Shown here: piece after piece, positions 22,365-33,953 of the stretch
How the letters are laid out: each line of letters starts with the position of its first letter
Position numbering within the stretch: position 1 is the stretch's first letter
Assembly: GCA_022497155.1 (NCBI GenBank)
Contig: MU385798.1
Span: forward strand, 1 to 64,000
DNA from: Whalleya microplaca
Lineage: Eukaryota; Ascomycota; Sordariomycetes; Xylariales; Xylariaceae
Reading direction: 5' to 3'
DNA: 64,000 nucleotides
The notes under the pieces: model-generated
The model's input: only the letters and a program-made list of their open reading frames with translations
Databases searched by the model: none
Told to the model about the DNA's origin: nothing
Made by a program: the position numbers and the translations under genes

Positions 22365-23465
22365 TCATGTGAAGAACTGTTTGAGTCCCTCGATCGTACC
22401 TTTGAACCCAACGACCTCATCAGGGTCGATACCGAGGTCCTTGGCGCTCACGTATTCCTCCGTCTCCTCCCACGGATCACACAGCTCGCCAAACCTGAAC
22501 TGCAACGAGAGCTCTTGGCCCAGGGGACCCCAGAGCTTGGTATAGCTCTCCGCCGTGCACTCGAGGAAGAGCGCTTCCTTCCCTGTGACCTCGGACCATT
22601 GCTCAATCATCTCTTGGAAGGTCAACTTCTCAAGAGCGACATTCGCATACTTCCCATACGTGGCTGGAGCGTGGGCAATGGCTTGACGCACCCAGATCCC
22701 TGGGTTTACCGACATGTCGCCGGATACGAGTGTCTTCGCGGTTGGCTTGGTTGGCATGAACTGGACGTATTTCCCCGATCCGGGCTGCGAGTATCAGTTA
22801 GTAAGGGGTGCATATATACCACAGTGGAGGACCGATCTAAACCTACGTATTCAATAGGCTTCATACACGGGAAGAACGCCAGGTTCTGGGGGTAGTAGCC
22901 AAAGTATAGGTATGTCGTCTTCTTAGCCAGCTCTGGCAGCTCCGACTTGATGCGCGCATCAACATTGGCCTTGTAGTCCATATGTGGTGACACTTCTTGC
23001 CCGTTGAACATGCGCTTCGCGCTCGGGGTCGTGGACCAGATGTAGTGCTCGAGCGTGGGTGTTCGAGCGGCCGCGCGCGCGAGCTTCATGCCCTGCTCTT
23101 CTTCGATGACGCCCGCTTCGTCTGCGGACTTGCCGGCGAACAACTGCTCCCACCAGTTGGTGACGGCGTATATAACATGGACACCCTAGCGCATATGTGA
23201 GTATGGATTTGTTAACAGAAAAAGGAGAAAATGAAAGAAAGGATAAGGGCTGGCTACAAACCTCAAACGCCTTGGCCAGCGAAGCCTCGTTGTCGAAGCT
23301 AGCTTGCACGACTTCCACGCCCTCCTCGGCCAGCTTCTTTGCTGCATCGCTGTGTGTGTTCCTGGTGAGTGCTCGGATCTTCCACCCGGGGACCTTCTTC
23401 ATTACATTCACGACACCACTTCCCTGGGCGCCAGTACTCCCGGTCACAGCAATGATTTTGGACAT
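22365..23465 (-). CDS. NmrA-like NAD(P)-binding Rossmann-fold protein
   Basis: Three exons (23465-23262, 23185-22847, 22784-22365) join to 963 nt, giving 320 residues. The introns of 76 and 62 bp have gtttgt/gctag and gtaggt/gcag ends. The N-terminus MSKIIAVTGSTGAQGSGVV carries the GxxGxxG dinucleotide-binding loop, followed by RALTRNT, a typical NADP-contacting segment. Exon 2 has VIYAVTNWWEQLF and HYIWSTTPSA. The C-terminal part includes TFQEMIEQWSEVTGK, as in NmrA-type sensors and isoflavone-reductase-like proteins. These are atypical short-chain dehydrogenases. Some, like Aspergillus NmrA, sense redox state and bind GATA factors; others are reductases. Which applies here cannot be read from sequence. 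Confidence 0.88.
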
Positions 23466-25863
23466 GGTGAAGATAGTTACAGAGTTGGATTTGAAAATGA
23501 ATGGCTTCTGTCCCTGGGAACATATGACGACTTGCAGAAGTATTATAGTGCGGAGTCTTAGTATTGGGCTGTTGGGTTACAAATCTATTACCTACGTAAC
23601 TTTACCCTCCTTCGCTCTTCGCCGCAAAAATAAACCCGACCTCACTTCCAAGACTGCATTTAACACTGTGTGCAGGTAAACATAATGTGAAATATGAGAG
23701 ATTTCGGAAGCACGTTTTGGTGTGATGCAGTAGCAAAGTTTGTGGACCTATGCGTGGTGGCGTTGTAGTGACAAAGCCGTTGACCTGGCTATTGGGTGGG
23801 TGATTGGTGGCTCGGGTGTAAGACTGCGTTCAGACGGACAGTGCCGATTGAACTATGAGTTACCGGACGCATCTGCAACGCAGTACGTAGGGATCGAAAC
23901 ATGACGAATCAATGCACTGTCCTGAGTTACTTTCAACATCATGTGTCCCGAGATCAATACGTCAACCGTTATGTGTGTGCCGAGATGCATGCGGGCTATC
24001 TGTGTGTGAAACTTCATAGATCAGCTAACCTCTGCATGAACCTAAGGTCAGAAGACTTGGCATCATCTACTTCTCCAACAGCGTTGGTCCGTGAATAGAA
24101 CCCTCCAATTCGCTTATTTTCACCATACATCTTGACGAATTACGGCTCATACATAGTAACATTCCGTTTGGCTACATCTCCACTCTTGGACTCGGATACA
24201 TCATAGGAGAATAACCTGTTATGTGCGACTTCGACGATTTGTCTTGGTTTGTCTAATTTTTAGTCATCCCGGAGAAAGATATAATAAGCAGATATCGTAA
24301 GGCAGGACATCACTAACAGGCTAGAGATCATTGACACTAGGATTCATGAACTGCTAGGTTTGTGGCAAGACCTACTGTTCTAGCCGAAGAGCTACGGTAA
24401 GGTCACTCATTGTCAGCGAATCTACTACCAACTCGAAGCATCATGCAGCTCATTGTGATTGTCTCCATTTTTGAGCAACTGCGGTGCCATAACACTCACC
24501 TAGTGGTGTACCTATCATCATTGGAGTGTAACTACATCATGCCCATATGGATATAGAGCAATATTATAAAATTCAGGACCAAGGGAAGGCCTTGGGAGCT
24601 CTGGTCTGAATAGGCATAGTTAACATAATCCTGAAGCAATTGCTAGCAATGAGAACGTGTAAAGAATTGCAAGTCGGAATCAACTGCCTTTATGTCATTT
24701 ATGTCTGTTAGCGTTTAGTGTTCAGTTGGCTGTCGACCAAGTTGTTGGGACCGTGGCCTACTTTGCGGAAATCGAAACAGGGGGATAGCCCTGCTACTGC
24801 GTTTAGATGCCCTTCCAAGCCTCGCGGAGAAGGTAACTTACCGCCAAGATTGAAACATGCGACAAGGAGGTTCCAGCACTGACGAGCTCTCACGAGCTTA
24901 CAAAAACCAGCAATGATGATATACCTCAGAATATTATCATCGATCGGTGTGAGATAAAAGCGGCGCAGAAGCGATAACGATAGGGAAGAGATTCTGCAAC
25001 ATCAATGCCATTATTCGGAATATTTATATCATCGAGTTCAATCTGCAGTATGTACAAGGCAGTGACGCTATCTCTTTTGACGATTGTGTCATTGTGTAAA
25101 TTAGCATTAATAAGTTGCAGCTACCAATATTGATTTCATTCACCAACCCACGCTCTCTTACGTATTAAACTCGTACTTTTGACTAGCGCTCTGACAGGTC
25201 TCATACGGATACATTGATCACATCCTCATTTATAGGCCATCAGGCAACTGGTCTTCCAGCTATACCGGCTACAGTTGCGAATGGGACCACTTGATGGATT
25301 TAAGATGGTACATTGACCTGTTAATGAAGGATGTCTTGAAAAGGACGTAACGGGTAAAGAGATACCTTGTAGAACATACTAGTTTGACAAATGTGTGAGT
25401 CAACGTTATTGTTGGCAAGGTCTATGTAGAGTCTCATACTTATAAAATGGACCTTGCTCGTTTACATGTTGATATTCTATTGATTCCTACATGCAAAATT
25501 TATTTCATCTGGAATTAACAAGCAGTATTATACGACGCCAAAGGTTGCGGAATGCGGTCACTGTTTCCACCGTATACTAAGTATCACGCAGTGAATGAAG
25601 TGTTTTAAGCTAGTTGGTAATAGTCGCACAGGCCCATGGAGTCTAAAGCTGAATCTAGGAATTGGGATCTAGTATTCGGGAAACAAGATATAAATCTATG
25701 AGTAAAGTCTACAAGTGGATGAATTCACGGGTGATGAGATAAAGGTACAAAGACATCGCAGGAAATAAAGGCCAGCATAACCCTGTTTGAAATACCAATC
25801 TATATCTGTTTACCTATTTACCTTATGTCCCTCATAACTTACCGTTCCATAACTCATACACCA
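23466..25863. other. Intergenic, no gene seen
   Basis: A 2.4-kb AT-rich spacer with no frame longer than about 65 codons away from the gene borders and no recognisable RNA gene or transposon ends. Confidence 0.6.
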
Positions 25864-26412
25864 CTACCTAGGGGGCTTCGTTTCGTTTTCGGAATGTAAC
25901 TCGTCTGATAGCCTCTGGATAGACTGAAGCGCGGCTAACTCTCCAGCCTTGACCTCCTCAAACGCCGAATCCAACTGCGAGGAAAGCCTGCTTTTGATCT
26001 CATCGATACTTTCAATATGAGCAGGAACCGTAATCGTCTGGCACACTGGCTCGTCGCTCCACTGCTTAGAGCCGGACCTATCCTCCTGGTCATCATTGTA
26101 AGGATTCGTTACCGCAACCTCGACATACGAAGCTGGACTTGATGCGCCGGAGCTGGAGAAGGATACGGGGGAGAAAATATCCTCTAATTTTTCTTCTTCA
26201 TCGTAGGTGGAGCGAACATCGTCATTGTCGTCGTCGTCGTCGTTGTTGTTGTTGCCATCGCTCTGTGGGGTTACAAGGGAGGTGTAATCCGCTGTGACCT
26301 TGTTAATGAGACCCTCTAACTCCTGCTGCAGGTTGCTCATAGCTCTTGAGCAGCTGTTGTCCACAGCAGTCGAGGAGCGCTGAGGGATCGAAATAGTAAG
26401 CCGAGGTGCCAT
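25864..26412 (-). CDS. Unrecognised acidic protein
   Basis: The frame from ATG 26412 (MAPRLTISIPQRSS) encodes 182 residues. The frame stays open further upstream, but that part includes a likely 5'-UTR intron: donor gtaagt at 26574, with candidate acceptors before the ATG. I therefore prefer the internal start. The protein has an amphipathic helix (MSNLQQELEGLINKV), an Asn/Asp-rich low-complexity run (NNNNDDDDDNDD) encoded by a trinucleotide repeat near 26225-26255, and a Ser-rich stretch. A C-terminal helical region (DEIKSRLSSQLDSAFEEV, LQSIQRLSDEL) may form a coiled coil. No domain, signal peptide or membrane span is visible. Function unknown. Confidence 0.5.
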   Translation of the reverse strand: MAPRLTISIPQRSSTAVDNSCSRAMSNLQQELEGLINKVTADYTSLVTPQSDGNNNNDDDDDNDDVRSTYDEEEKLEDIFSPVSFSSSGASSPASYVEVAVTNPYNDDQEDRSGSKQWSDEPVCQTITVPAHIESIDEIKSRLSSQLDSAFEEVKAGELAALQSIQRLSDELHSENETKPPR

Positions 26413-27290
26413 TTTGCCTTTCCTTGCGTCCTGCATGGTCATGAACAAATACAGTTGTTTAGACAACAAGACTTGTATGCGCTTCTGTTTCCTCAAGACT
26501 GCCAGAGACCTGAAGATGAGAGAATGTAACGTGCAACCAAGCCTATCGTCCTTTCCTACCTGTTCGAAACTTACCAATCTGACCTGTTGAGCCAGAGAGA
26601 AAACTGCTAGCCAGTGGTAGACACGGAGGTTATTTGTATTCAGATTAACATGAACGAGACTTGGCAGGCATTATGCTCTGTTTCTTTTATTTCTGGACAA
26701 AGTAAAAGAATACGGGGTCATAATGGCCTTGTGAGTCTCTGTTATTACTCGTGCTACCCAACAAGGGGCCAATTGTGCTAAATGCAGCACAAAGACAGGG
26801 AATGGAGCTAACCAAGATACTACATAGCTTACATACTTAAGTACTTAGTGTTAAAGAGTTATACGTTTGCATTTTGCAACTGAAAACGGTTGACGGGATT
26901 TCACTGCAATTTAAGATGTCTTTGGAATAAGAAGCGACTCTAATGAAGATAAATCAAAGAAAGTGGGAAAACCTCCGATCTTTCGCTGCCTTTGACATCG
27001 CATTACGCTGGTTGAAGATTATGATTCATTGCACTCGCACACTAGAGTGGCGCAAGGCTATCGGGTACCTTAGTCTCCCCTGCAAAGCTTCCACTCTATC
27101 GGACAACAACGCCAAACACCCCCTGACTCTCTGCAATCAAATTCTCAGGTGCCTATGCACGAGTTGAAAACAAGGTAGGCTTTATTGGAAATACGTGATT
27201 GCTGACGGATACAGTTGCTTCGATGACCCTCGCGCTTATCACACTACGAAGCTTGAGAACAACATCACAGAGCTCATAGCTATTATAGCG
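26413..27290. other. Intergenic / 5' region of the acidic-protein gene, no other gene seen
   Basis: Contains the probable 5' UTR and promoter of the minus-strand gene to the left. The 74-codon frame at 26943-27167 has no supporting features. Confidence 0.5.
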
Positions 27291-27294
27291 ATTA

Positions 27295-27623
27295 CTTGCT
27301 ATGGCTAATTCGCCTCGACACGCCCCTAGGGCGTTGCGCTTTAATTAGTAAAGAGCCCATGTAATATAAAAATTTCCGATATACATCCGCTACTACCTTA
27401 AATATTAGTAGATGAATGTATATTTGTTAAGCGTATATATTCTTGTTTTAAATATATGAAAGTGCGTAGCAAGAGTACTTTAACTTATATAATAAATTAT
27501 ACTAAAAGCTAAGTCACTTTTATACTCCACTGATATATATCGGAATTTTTATATTACTAGGGTTTTTTACTAGTTAAAGCGCAACGCCCTAGGGGCGTGT
27601 CGAGGCGAATTAGCCATAGCAAG
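27295..27623. mobile_element. MITE 3: long inverted-repeat element flanked by TA
   Basis: The two arms, about 95 bp each, are almost perfect inverted copies. The left arm begins cttgctatggctaattcgcc at 27295, and the right arm ends with its reverse complement at 27623. The arms share gacacgcccctagggcgttg, and a few mismatches appear inward. TA dinucleotides flank both ends (27293-27294 and 27624-27625), the target-site signature of Tc1/mariner elements. The ~140-bp interior is AT-rich and non-coding. Total length is 329 bp. I read it as a mariner-type MITE; transcripts across it would fold into a long hairpin. Confidence 0.85.
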
Positions 27624-27797
27624 TATAACATTGACCATGGCGATTAGGTCTGTATTCGCTTTGCGATTAAGAAGGTTATACTGTTTAGTTACACTTATGG
27701 CTTATTGAAAGATTGAGGCACATTGAATTACAGGGGTTTTGTAGCAATACTTAGTACTAAATAGCAGATCCGATATCCAACATGTGGCAAATCATAA

Positions 27798-27868
27798 GGT
27801 TGACTAGTGTAATGGTTATCACAGCGGATTCTGATTCCGCTAATCTGGGTTCGATTCCCAGGTCGACC
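27798..27868 (+). tRNA. tRNA-Gln (CUG anticodon)
   Basis: A full cloverleaf can be drawn. The acceptor arm ggttgac pairs with gtcgacc, with one G-U pair. The D-arm region follows. The anticodon stem gcgga/tccgc encloses loop ttctgat with anticodon CTG, and the T-arm ctggg/cccag encloses ttcgatt. The anticodon reads the glutamine codon CAG. Length is 71 nt with no intron, and the sequence resembles fungal tRNA-Gln. It sits 175 bp to the right of MITE 3. Confidence 0.92.
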
Positions 27869-28546
27869 TACTAAATCTTTTGCTTTTCCTCCCATTGCCA
27901 TTGTTGTCTTAGCGATGTATAGAAAGTATTTTTAGAGGAATTGATCCTTTTCGAATAAGTTTTTATATCCGCTTTGTCATAAGCTGTCGGCTTCAATCCA
28001 CCCTCTCAGTGACGAAAGGCGGCCGGGGCCGGCAGAACCCGGAAGGGCAGCATTGCACTTTATGACGCAGCCAAAAGAAGAAGACAAACCCCAAATTTGG
28101 TAGGGGCACATTATTGCAAGAAGAGTAAGAGAGCGGCGATAAGTTCCCAAAGGCGAACTAGGTATGAGGACGCCGTTGAAGCGGCACGATCTAGGCTAGA
28201 AACGAAGATGCTAGTTTAATTGCTCTATGGATGGCCACCATGAAGCTGTCGAGGAGGAGCTAAAATTGGGTATCGGTTGGTAGAATTTGATAATACCAGA
28301 GTCGAACGCTGCTAACAAGTGGGGTTACCCCCGGACTCTAGCTGGTATACATAGCTGAGGAAGAAGATATTGGAGAGGTAAAGGAATGAACATATGTATT
28401 TATGATGCTAAGAGGATGATTGGACTGTTAGTACAGGTATGACCGGACATCTCGATGCGATTGCTCTCATGCATGTCTGACTCTACTTGACTCCGAAAGT
28501 ACAACAAACAGCGATATATGCAAACTACATATGTGCTTATGAGGAT
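27869..28546. other. Intergenic, no gene seen
   Basis: Spacer between the tRNA and the 3' end of the SnoaL-like gene. No supported open frame or repeat. Confidence 0.55.
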
Positions 28547-29742
28547 TTAGTTGCTGTTATCCCTTGCCGCTTTCATTTTGGCATCTTCCTCCTCGCTCTT
28601 TGGCACCTTGACGATCGTAGGGACGGTGACTGCGTTCAGCTTTCGGAAAGCCTACGGTGCTACGGATTAGCAACTTCGCGCACCTCGATACCGACATGGA
28701 TGTCACCCCGACACCGAAACTGGGCTCCTCACCCAAAGGGGGCGCCACCAACACACATTGCAAAACGCCCACCAGCTCCATTCGAAGGCCATCCTTACCA
28801 GCCAGCGCAAGGTATTAAAGGGCACAGCAGACATGGGTAAGCTCACCTCGCTAATGCTGCCCTCGGGCAGCTTGTCATTCCAGCGGTCTTCGACCTTATC
28901 GATATTCCCGTCCTGGCCGACGTGAATGCGCACGACTGAATTGATGACCTATCTCTCACACAGGAGTTAGCAGTTATTATATTTGGTAGTATTCAAGCGT
29001 TATCGGCAGAATAGTTGTGTGCGAATAGGGCGCATCAATGTTATATCTCAGGAGATCCCTGCCTTCAAAACTGACTGGGCGGGGAAATGCAAGATTTTGA
29101 ATACTGACCTGCTCCCTCTTGATTCCCTTGAGCGTATACTTATTGGTAAGTTCCAGCGTGATCGGGTTGCCCGCGGACGTCACCATGTGGCGCTGGATCT
29201 GAATCGGGTTGAACACCGCCGGCAGCCCGTACCACTGCGCGGCGAACTTGTCGTACCCCTCGGCGGCCGTGATGGGGTCCAAGAACACGCCGGTACGCGA
29301 CCACAATGACAGGTGCTTGAGTGTCGGGTTGCCTTCGAATAACTGCGAAAGCGATTATCAGCGCGCTCTTTCGACCTGCCTACTTGGAGTCATTTGACTA
29401 CGAGGAATAACTCTAAATGAGAGCGGGGAGTCTTTGCTCGATTAGAGAGAAACGCACGTCAAGGACACTACCGACGAGGAGACGCTGCTGCGGAGACAGC
29501 TTGACGCCCGATCCCTCGTTGATATTGGAGTTTCTGATATGGTATGACTCGAATGAAGGGGAAGGCATCTGTGTCTTGGCCTGGGCATGTGCTGCCTGTG
29601 ATGGAGTCCCAATAGTCGACATTGTCTTCCCGTATGGTGTAGGTTTGGGTCTAATTGTTCCGACTCCTAGAGTGTTTTCTGAAGTAGTTGACTGAGCTGC
29701 TCTTATGATTGATGTACGGATCAGGACTGAACGTGATAACAT
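28547..29742 (-). CDS. Probable mitochondrial SnoaL/NTF2-like fold protein
   Basis: Four exons (29742-29458, 29342-29109, 28948-28847, 28651-28547) join in phase 0 to 726 nt, giving 241 residues. Introns are 115, 160 and 195 bp with gtgcgt, gtcagt and gtgagc donors and cgcag, atag and gtag acceptors. The first ~20 residues (MLSRSVLIRTSIIRAAQSTT) are Arg/Ser-rich without acids, a typical mitochondrial presequence. Exons 2-3 (TGVFLDPITAAEGYDKFAAQ, GNPITLELTNKYTLKG, VVRIHVGQDGNIDKVEDRWN) match the alternation of the NTF2/SnoaL cone fold. The C-terminal AFRKLNAVTVPTIVKVPK is of a kind that recurs in uncharacterised ascomycete proteins. The exact function is unknown. Confidence 0.8.
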
Positions 29743-30997
29743 GAGCTTTGGAAGTTTCGTGAAGTTGATAGAAGTACGGGTGAAGTTTACAGGTGAGTTG
29801 TTAAGATGTCAGTGAGGTGACTTATACGGACAATGCCGGCAGCAATCTACCTGTCCAGGCGCTCCCCCCTTTATTACTGACCCGCTTTTGTTACCTCTAT
29901 CCTCAGACTTCTAGGCGTAAGCATCATATCCGTCAACTCACCCCGTCATTGATTCCCTGTCTCGTATATGTCTGATCTGCTACAGATTGATCCTTACGAT
30001 CTCGAATTTTTTTGACGTCATGACCTCTTCTCTCGGCCCCGAGGCATCTTTTAGCTCCGGCCCGACATCTCCCTGATAAAATCGGTACGACTTCCCCGCC
30101 TTACGGAACGGGCCGTCTCGCAATGGCTTAGGTCACTAGTGTCTATTCGGTTTATTGCACATCTTTATAGGGGGTCGGGAGGCAGGAAGTCAAATTAGTG
30201 TAATGGGTGTATGGAGGAAGGCTGAAAAAGGAGAGTGAGTTCATGTGAGTTGTTAGCTAATACACTAGGCAGAGGAGCCAACGAAACCCAACCACTGATA
30301 TCACCTAACCCATCTATACGCGTATTACTCTTGATGGTTAACCTTACTTAGCGCTTTAAATTCCGCTTTGACCTTCAATGCCCCTATTTTGATACTTCAG
30401 CCATTGCTTATGGGCGACGGGTGGCTCTTGATAAGGAGTTTAGCAAAAAAACCATAAAACAGGGAACTAACTAATTGATAAGTTACCTACGCGTAGATCG
30501 CCAATGGCTAGCACACGTCGCAGCTACGATAAGTTTTCCTCTGTGCAAATGCTAACAGTCGTCCAGATGACTTTTTCAAGCTCGAGGCCACAGCTAGTAC
30601 TAAATGGCGTTATCAAAGGGTGCAACCGCATCGAACTAACTCAGCTGGGATACATATAGGGCTGTTGCTAAAAGCGTTAAAGTATAACCAAGACAACGAG
30701 GGACTTAAAGCACAATGATAGCGGCATCATGAGATAAAGCACATGTGCTCCCTAGGGTTACACGGTCCAGTTGGCTGAAGTGTATACGTTCAACTTAAGG
30801 TTTATCGTCTCAGCTGGGACGATGCTTATTATATGAGGTCAATGCTGAACAGTGATCAGGTATCAGGTCCCCAAACATATTTAAGGCAGTCCAGCCACCT
30901 CTTAATCCTCAAGAAAGTTGACCAGACAAGTTATTCGAACCACTCTTCTTCATCTTCCAACTTCATAATTGCACTCCTACTCTAAGCACTACTCAAA
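29743..30997. other. Intergenic between divergent genes, no gene seen
   Basis: Divergent promoter region for the SnoaL-like gene (left) and the small secreted-protein gene (right). No frame of note. A TATA-like string near 30878 is listed separately. Confidence 0.55.
30878..30885 (+). promoter_or_regulatory. Candidate TATA box of the secreted-protein gene
   Basis: TATTTAAG lies about 110 bp before the ATG at 30998, a plausible distance for a leader of about 80 nt. The intervening sequence is pyrimidine-rich. Sequence-based guess only. Confidence 0.35.
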
Positions 30998-31420
30998 ATG
31001 GGCAACCTCTACGCCACCGTCGTGGCCCTGCTCCTCGCCACCCGAGTCTGGGCCACACCTGTCGACAGCGACAACGACAACACTAACAGCATCTCCCTGG
31101 GCGTTCTTAGCAAAATCAGCACTCCGCCTTTTCCAAGCCCTCGAAAGCGCCCTACGGGCTACCCCAAGCCCAAGCCTAGTAAAAGCAGTAAAAGCTTCAC
31201 ACTGACGGGCGGGACCACATGGTATACCACTACCATATGGCTCACCACTTCTACCACCACCACAAAGTCCACTACAACGACCACAACCGTCGCCCCTCAA
31301 ACCATGATCCATGAGGAAGACCTCATCCTGCCATATGCGGATGTCTATTTGCCCGAAGACGATCTTCCAGCTAGACTGGATGACGTAGAAGACGTCGAGG
31401 ACGTCGAACCGCAAGTTTAG
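30998..31420 (+). CDS. Small Thr-rich secreted protein
   Basis: A single-exon gene for 140 residues. The N-terminus MGNLYATVVALLLATRVWA is a clear signal peptide with likely cleavage after VWA. The mature protein of ~120 residues has a basic Pro/Lys/Ser segment (PKPKPSKSSKSF), then a Thr-dense mucin-like stretch of about 35 residues expected to be O-mannosylated. The C-terminus is acidic (LPEDDLPARLDDVEDVEDVE). It contains no cysteine, so it is unlike disulfide-rich effectors. No domain recognised; wall-associated or secreted role inferred. Start context caaaATGGG is good. Confidence 0.75.
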   Translation: MGNLYATVVALLLATRVWATPVDSDNDNTNSISLGVLSKISTPPFPSPRKRPTGYPKPKPSKSSKSFTLTGGTTWYTTTIWLTTSTTTTKSTTTTTTVAPQTMIHEEDLILPYADVYLPEDDLPARLDDVEDVEDVEPQV

Positions 31421-32764
31421 GGCGCCGGGGGTAGGCACCCACCGATAGCAATATGGTGCAGATCTATGAGCATCTGCGGAACGGGGTTGTGTTCAGGGCG
31501 TTAAGGAGTTACGTGGATGTTTAGGATAATCCGGATCTAGCTGGTGGGGATGATGTCGAGGCTGTTGGTAGGAAGAGAAAGGGATGAAGATCTTCTCGAC
31601 GCAGATGGCCTCTACGACAATCCAGCATAATTTTGGGAGTTTGAATTACACCAATGAGTCGTTCTATCTCAGATGTACTGTGTAATAATGCTTTGTATCT
31701 ATTTACTCATATGGAACTGGAAAAGTGGAAGTAGTGACAAGGGGATCCAAAGTTCCTGCGATTCCCTGTGGGCGGGTTTGGTTGATTATGGCCCCCTTTT
31801 AAAATTTGAATTTCTATATGTCGGAGACTTAGGACTATGGCTATGTGAAAATGTGAAAGGCCATTATCCTCTGCATGATCTCTCTTAGGGCTACTCGCTA
31901 TCATAGTTGAGGCACTTTGTAATCTAGCTTTGGGCGATACTTATTAGGCTCCTTCACTAACAACTTTTCGCCTTTCCATATCCAAGTTTTTGGCTAGTCC
32001 TAGCACCTTTCAATCCTTCGGTGTGATGTGTTACAGGAGAACTAATTGAGAAGAAAGGAAATGGACTAGAGATGGGGAACCAAAATGTGGGAAGATGTCC
32101 CGGAGCCTATGGTCCTCTCATGCTACACGTAAGACAGGCAGAGCCTGGCTTAACATGGCGGATAATTATCAAGATAAACGTGGCTTGTGACCATGCTTGC
32201 ACAGAACGATGTCGTAAGAGGGGTCTGGCTGACGTATAGATTGATCTATATACGCTGTCCGAACTATGTACGTTCGCCGAATCCTGTTATGGCAACCCCG
32301 CCTAACGGGGAATTCGTTCAATGCAGGCCACTGCATTTCGTCGCGATAAACCTCGACCTACCTATAGAGCGCAACCAGACTAGGCGCGCAAGCAGGCACC
32401 AGAGCCACCGTCGTGACTTAATAGGCTAGGGTCTTTTAGCTGAGGTGGCATTGTATGCGACGCGAATCGGTATCAAACCAGTTACTCTGCCCCAAAAACT
32501 CAGCTATTCAACTTGACGATCGACCCGACTGATGCACTAGACTGATCGTCGACGCTGATTCGTAACCTGGCAGCGTATAATGCCAGGCGAAACCATTGCT
32601 TGGAGCCGGGGGACCATAGGGACACCAACAAGGAATCTTTGAATTGGTCTGAACTCGAATGGTTTGCCGAGCAATGAGTCGAAGCGCACGTGTAGCATGG
32701 CAAGGTGTAGCGTAGTTAAGGGGCTTGTTATCTCCCGGCATTACTAGCCGAACAACGGACTTCG
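31421..32764. other. Intergenic between convergent genes, no gene seen
   Basis: Spacer between the 3' ends of the secreted-protein and RING-SWIM genes. Short open frames at 31673-31904 and 32187-32774 overlap on both strands and have no supported features. Confidence 0.55.
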
Positions 32765-33953
32765 CTACCGCCATCTTACGTATTGCCCATTACGACCATA
32801 CCCATAGTGATACGTGCTCTCATCTGTAGTGACACACAGATTAGTATTTGCCCATACTGAGTAGCTTGAGAAGTGACTGTACCTCTTTCGCCACTGATGC
32901 CGAGTTGGTCAGCTACATTGACATAGCCATCCGAGCCGACAACGCCGGTCCTCTTAATCTTCTTAACCATATCATCATCACCCTGCCACGGCGTCCGACA
33001 CATGGGACAAGTGACCTGGTCCCCGGCGCTCTTGCGCTTGGTCGCCGCCCACATCTCGAAGCACTCCTTGTGGATATTCTGACCACATTGCGCCTGGCAG
33101 TATACGGTATCTTCGGCATCCTCGAAAGGCATGAAGCAGATGGGACAGTCGCCCTCTAAAGCCTTGCGATTCTTGTCGTCCTTCTTTGCGCCGGAGCCGT
33201 CGCCTCCATCGATAGGCGGGGCATGCTCGAAGATCTCTTGGAGTTCGGTGGAGAGGAGGGCGAGTTGGTAGACGAGATCGAAACGCGCGTGGAGGACTCT
33301 CGACATGACCTAGGAAACCGTTTGTCAGAACAATGGAAAGTGGTGGTGTTGTGCAGGTACAATGACGGGGACTAACATATAGGATATGCTTGCATTGATT
33401 GCCAGCCCTCGCATGAGGACAACTACATTTGGGCTGCTCCGCGATATGAACGACATATATATTGCCGGTAGAACCGGTCAGCTCGACGGATTCCTCGGGA
33501 CATTGCGCAGTGCCTCCGCGTGTTCGACCGAGGATGTAGAATCTAGGTAGAGACGAGGATTAGTCCCTAGGGCCGCCATGTAGCTGGATGGGGAGCTCGA
33601 GGCACTACCTTTGCGATGTGGCGCGCTCATATATGACATGGAAACTCTGGGGGACTTTAGGTCGGAATCTAGAAGGGTCAATTCGAGATTAGCTGTTGTT
33701 ATTTGGTACTCGAGCTGAATGGAAGTGCTGCTCACCTTCTGAGGCGCTCTTCACCATGCTCTGTCTTTTTCTTCTTTGGCTTCCTCGGCTTGTCTTCTTC
33801 TCCTTCTTCTCTTTCTTCTTCCGTTTCCTCCCCAAATCCTACTGGTTCGACATTATGCTTCCAGGTGCCGGGGAGCTTGCGCTTTCGCGAAGACGCTTTA
33901 GCTGTTGAAGTGCTGGCCCTGGTGGCGCTTGGTCTGGCTTGTCCCCTACCCAT
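32765..33953 (-). CDS. RING finger plus SWIM zinc finger protein (putative E3 ubiquitin ligase)
   Basis: The preferred model has exons 33953-33736, 33542-33377, 33309-32883 and 32823-32765, 870 nt and 289 residues. The N-terminus is basic, with nuclear-localisation-like clusters (SSRKRKLPGTWKH, KPRKPKKKKTEH). Exon 2 contributes a SWIM zinc finger, CSCPHARAGNQCKH (CxC..CxH). Exon 3 contributes a RING finger starting CPICFMPFEDAED, with later ligands in CQAQCG, HKECFEMW and CPMCRTPW. RING-SWIM combinations occur in ubiquitin ligases such as ZSWIM2/MEX-type proteins. The last intron (32824-32882, donor gtacag) is inferred because splicing gives a clean tail ending NGQYVRWR. Without it the frame also stays open, to 32776, with an unrelated 36-residue tail. 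Substrate unknown. Confidence 0.85.

Noticed and set aside
33478..33735. 85-codon minus frame within the RING-SWIM locus
   Set aside because: It lies mainly in the 193-bp first intron and runs out of frame with the SWIM exon; splicing gives a continuous conserved zinc finger instead.
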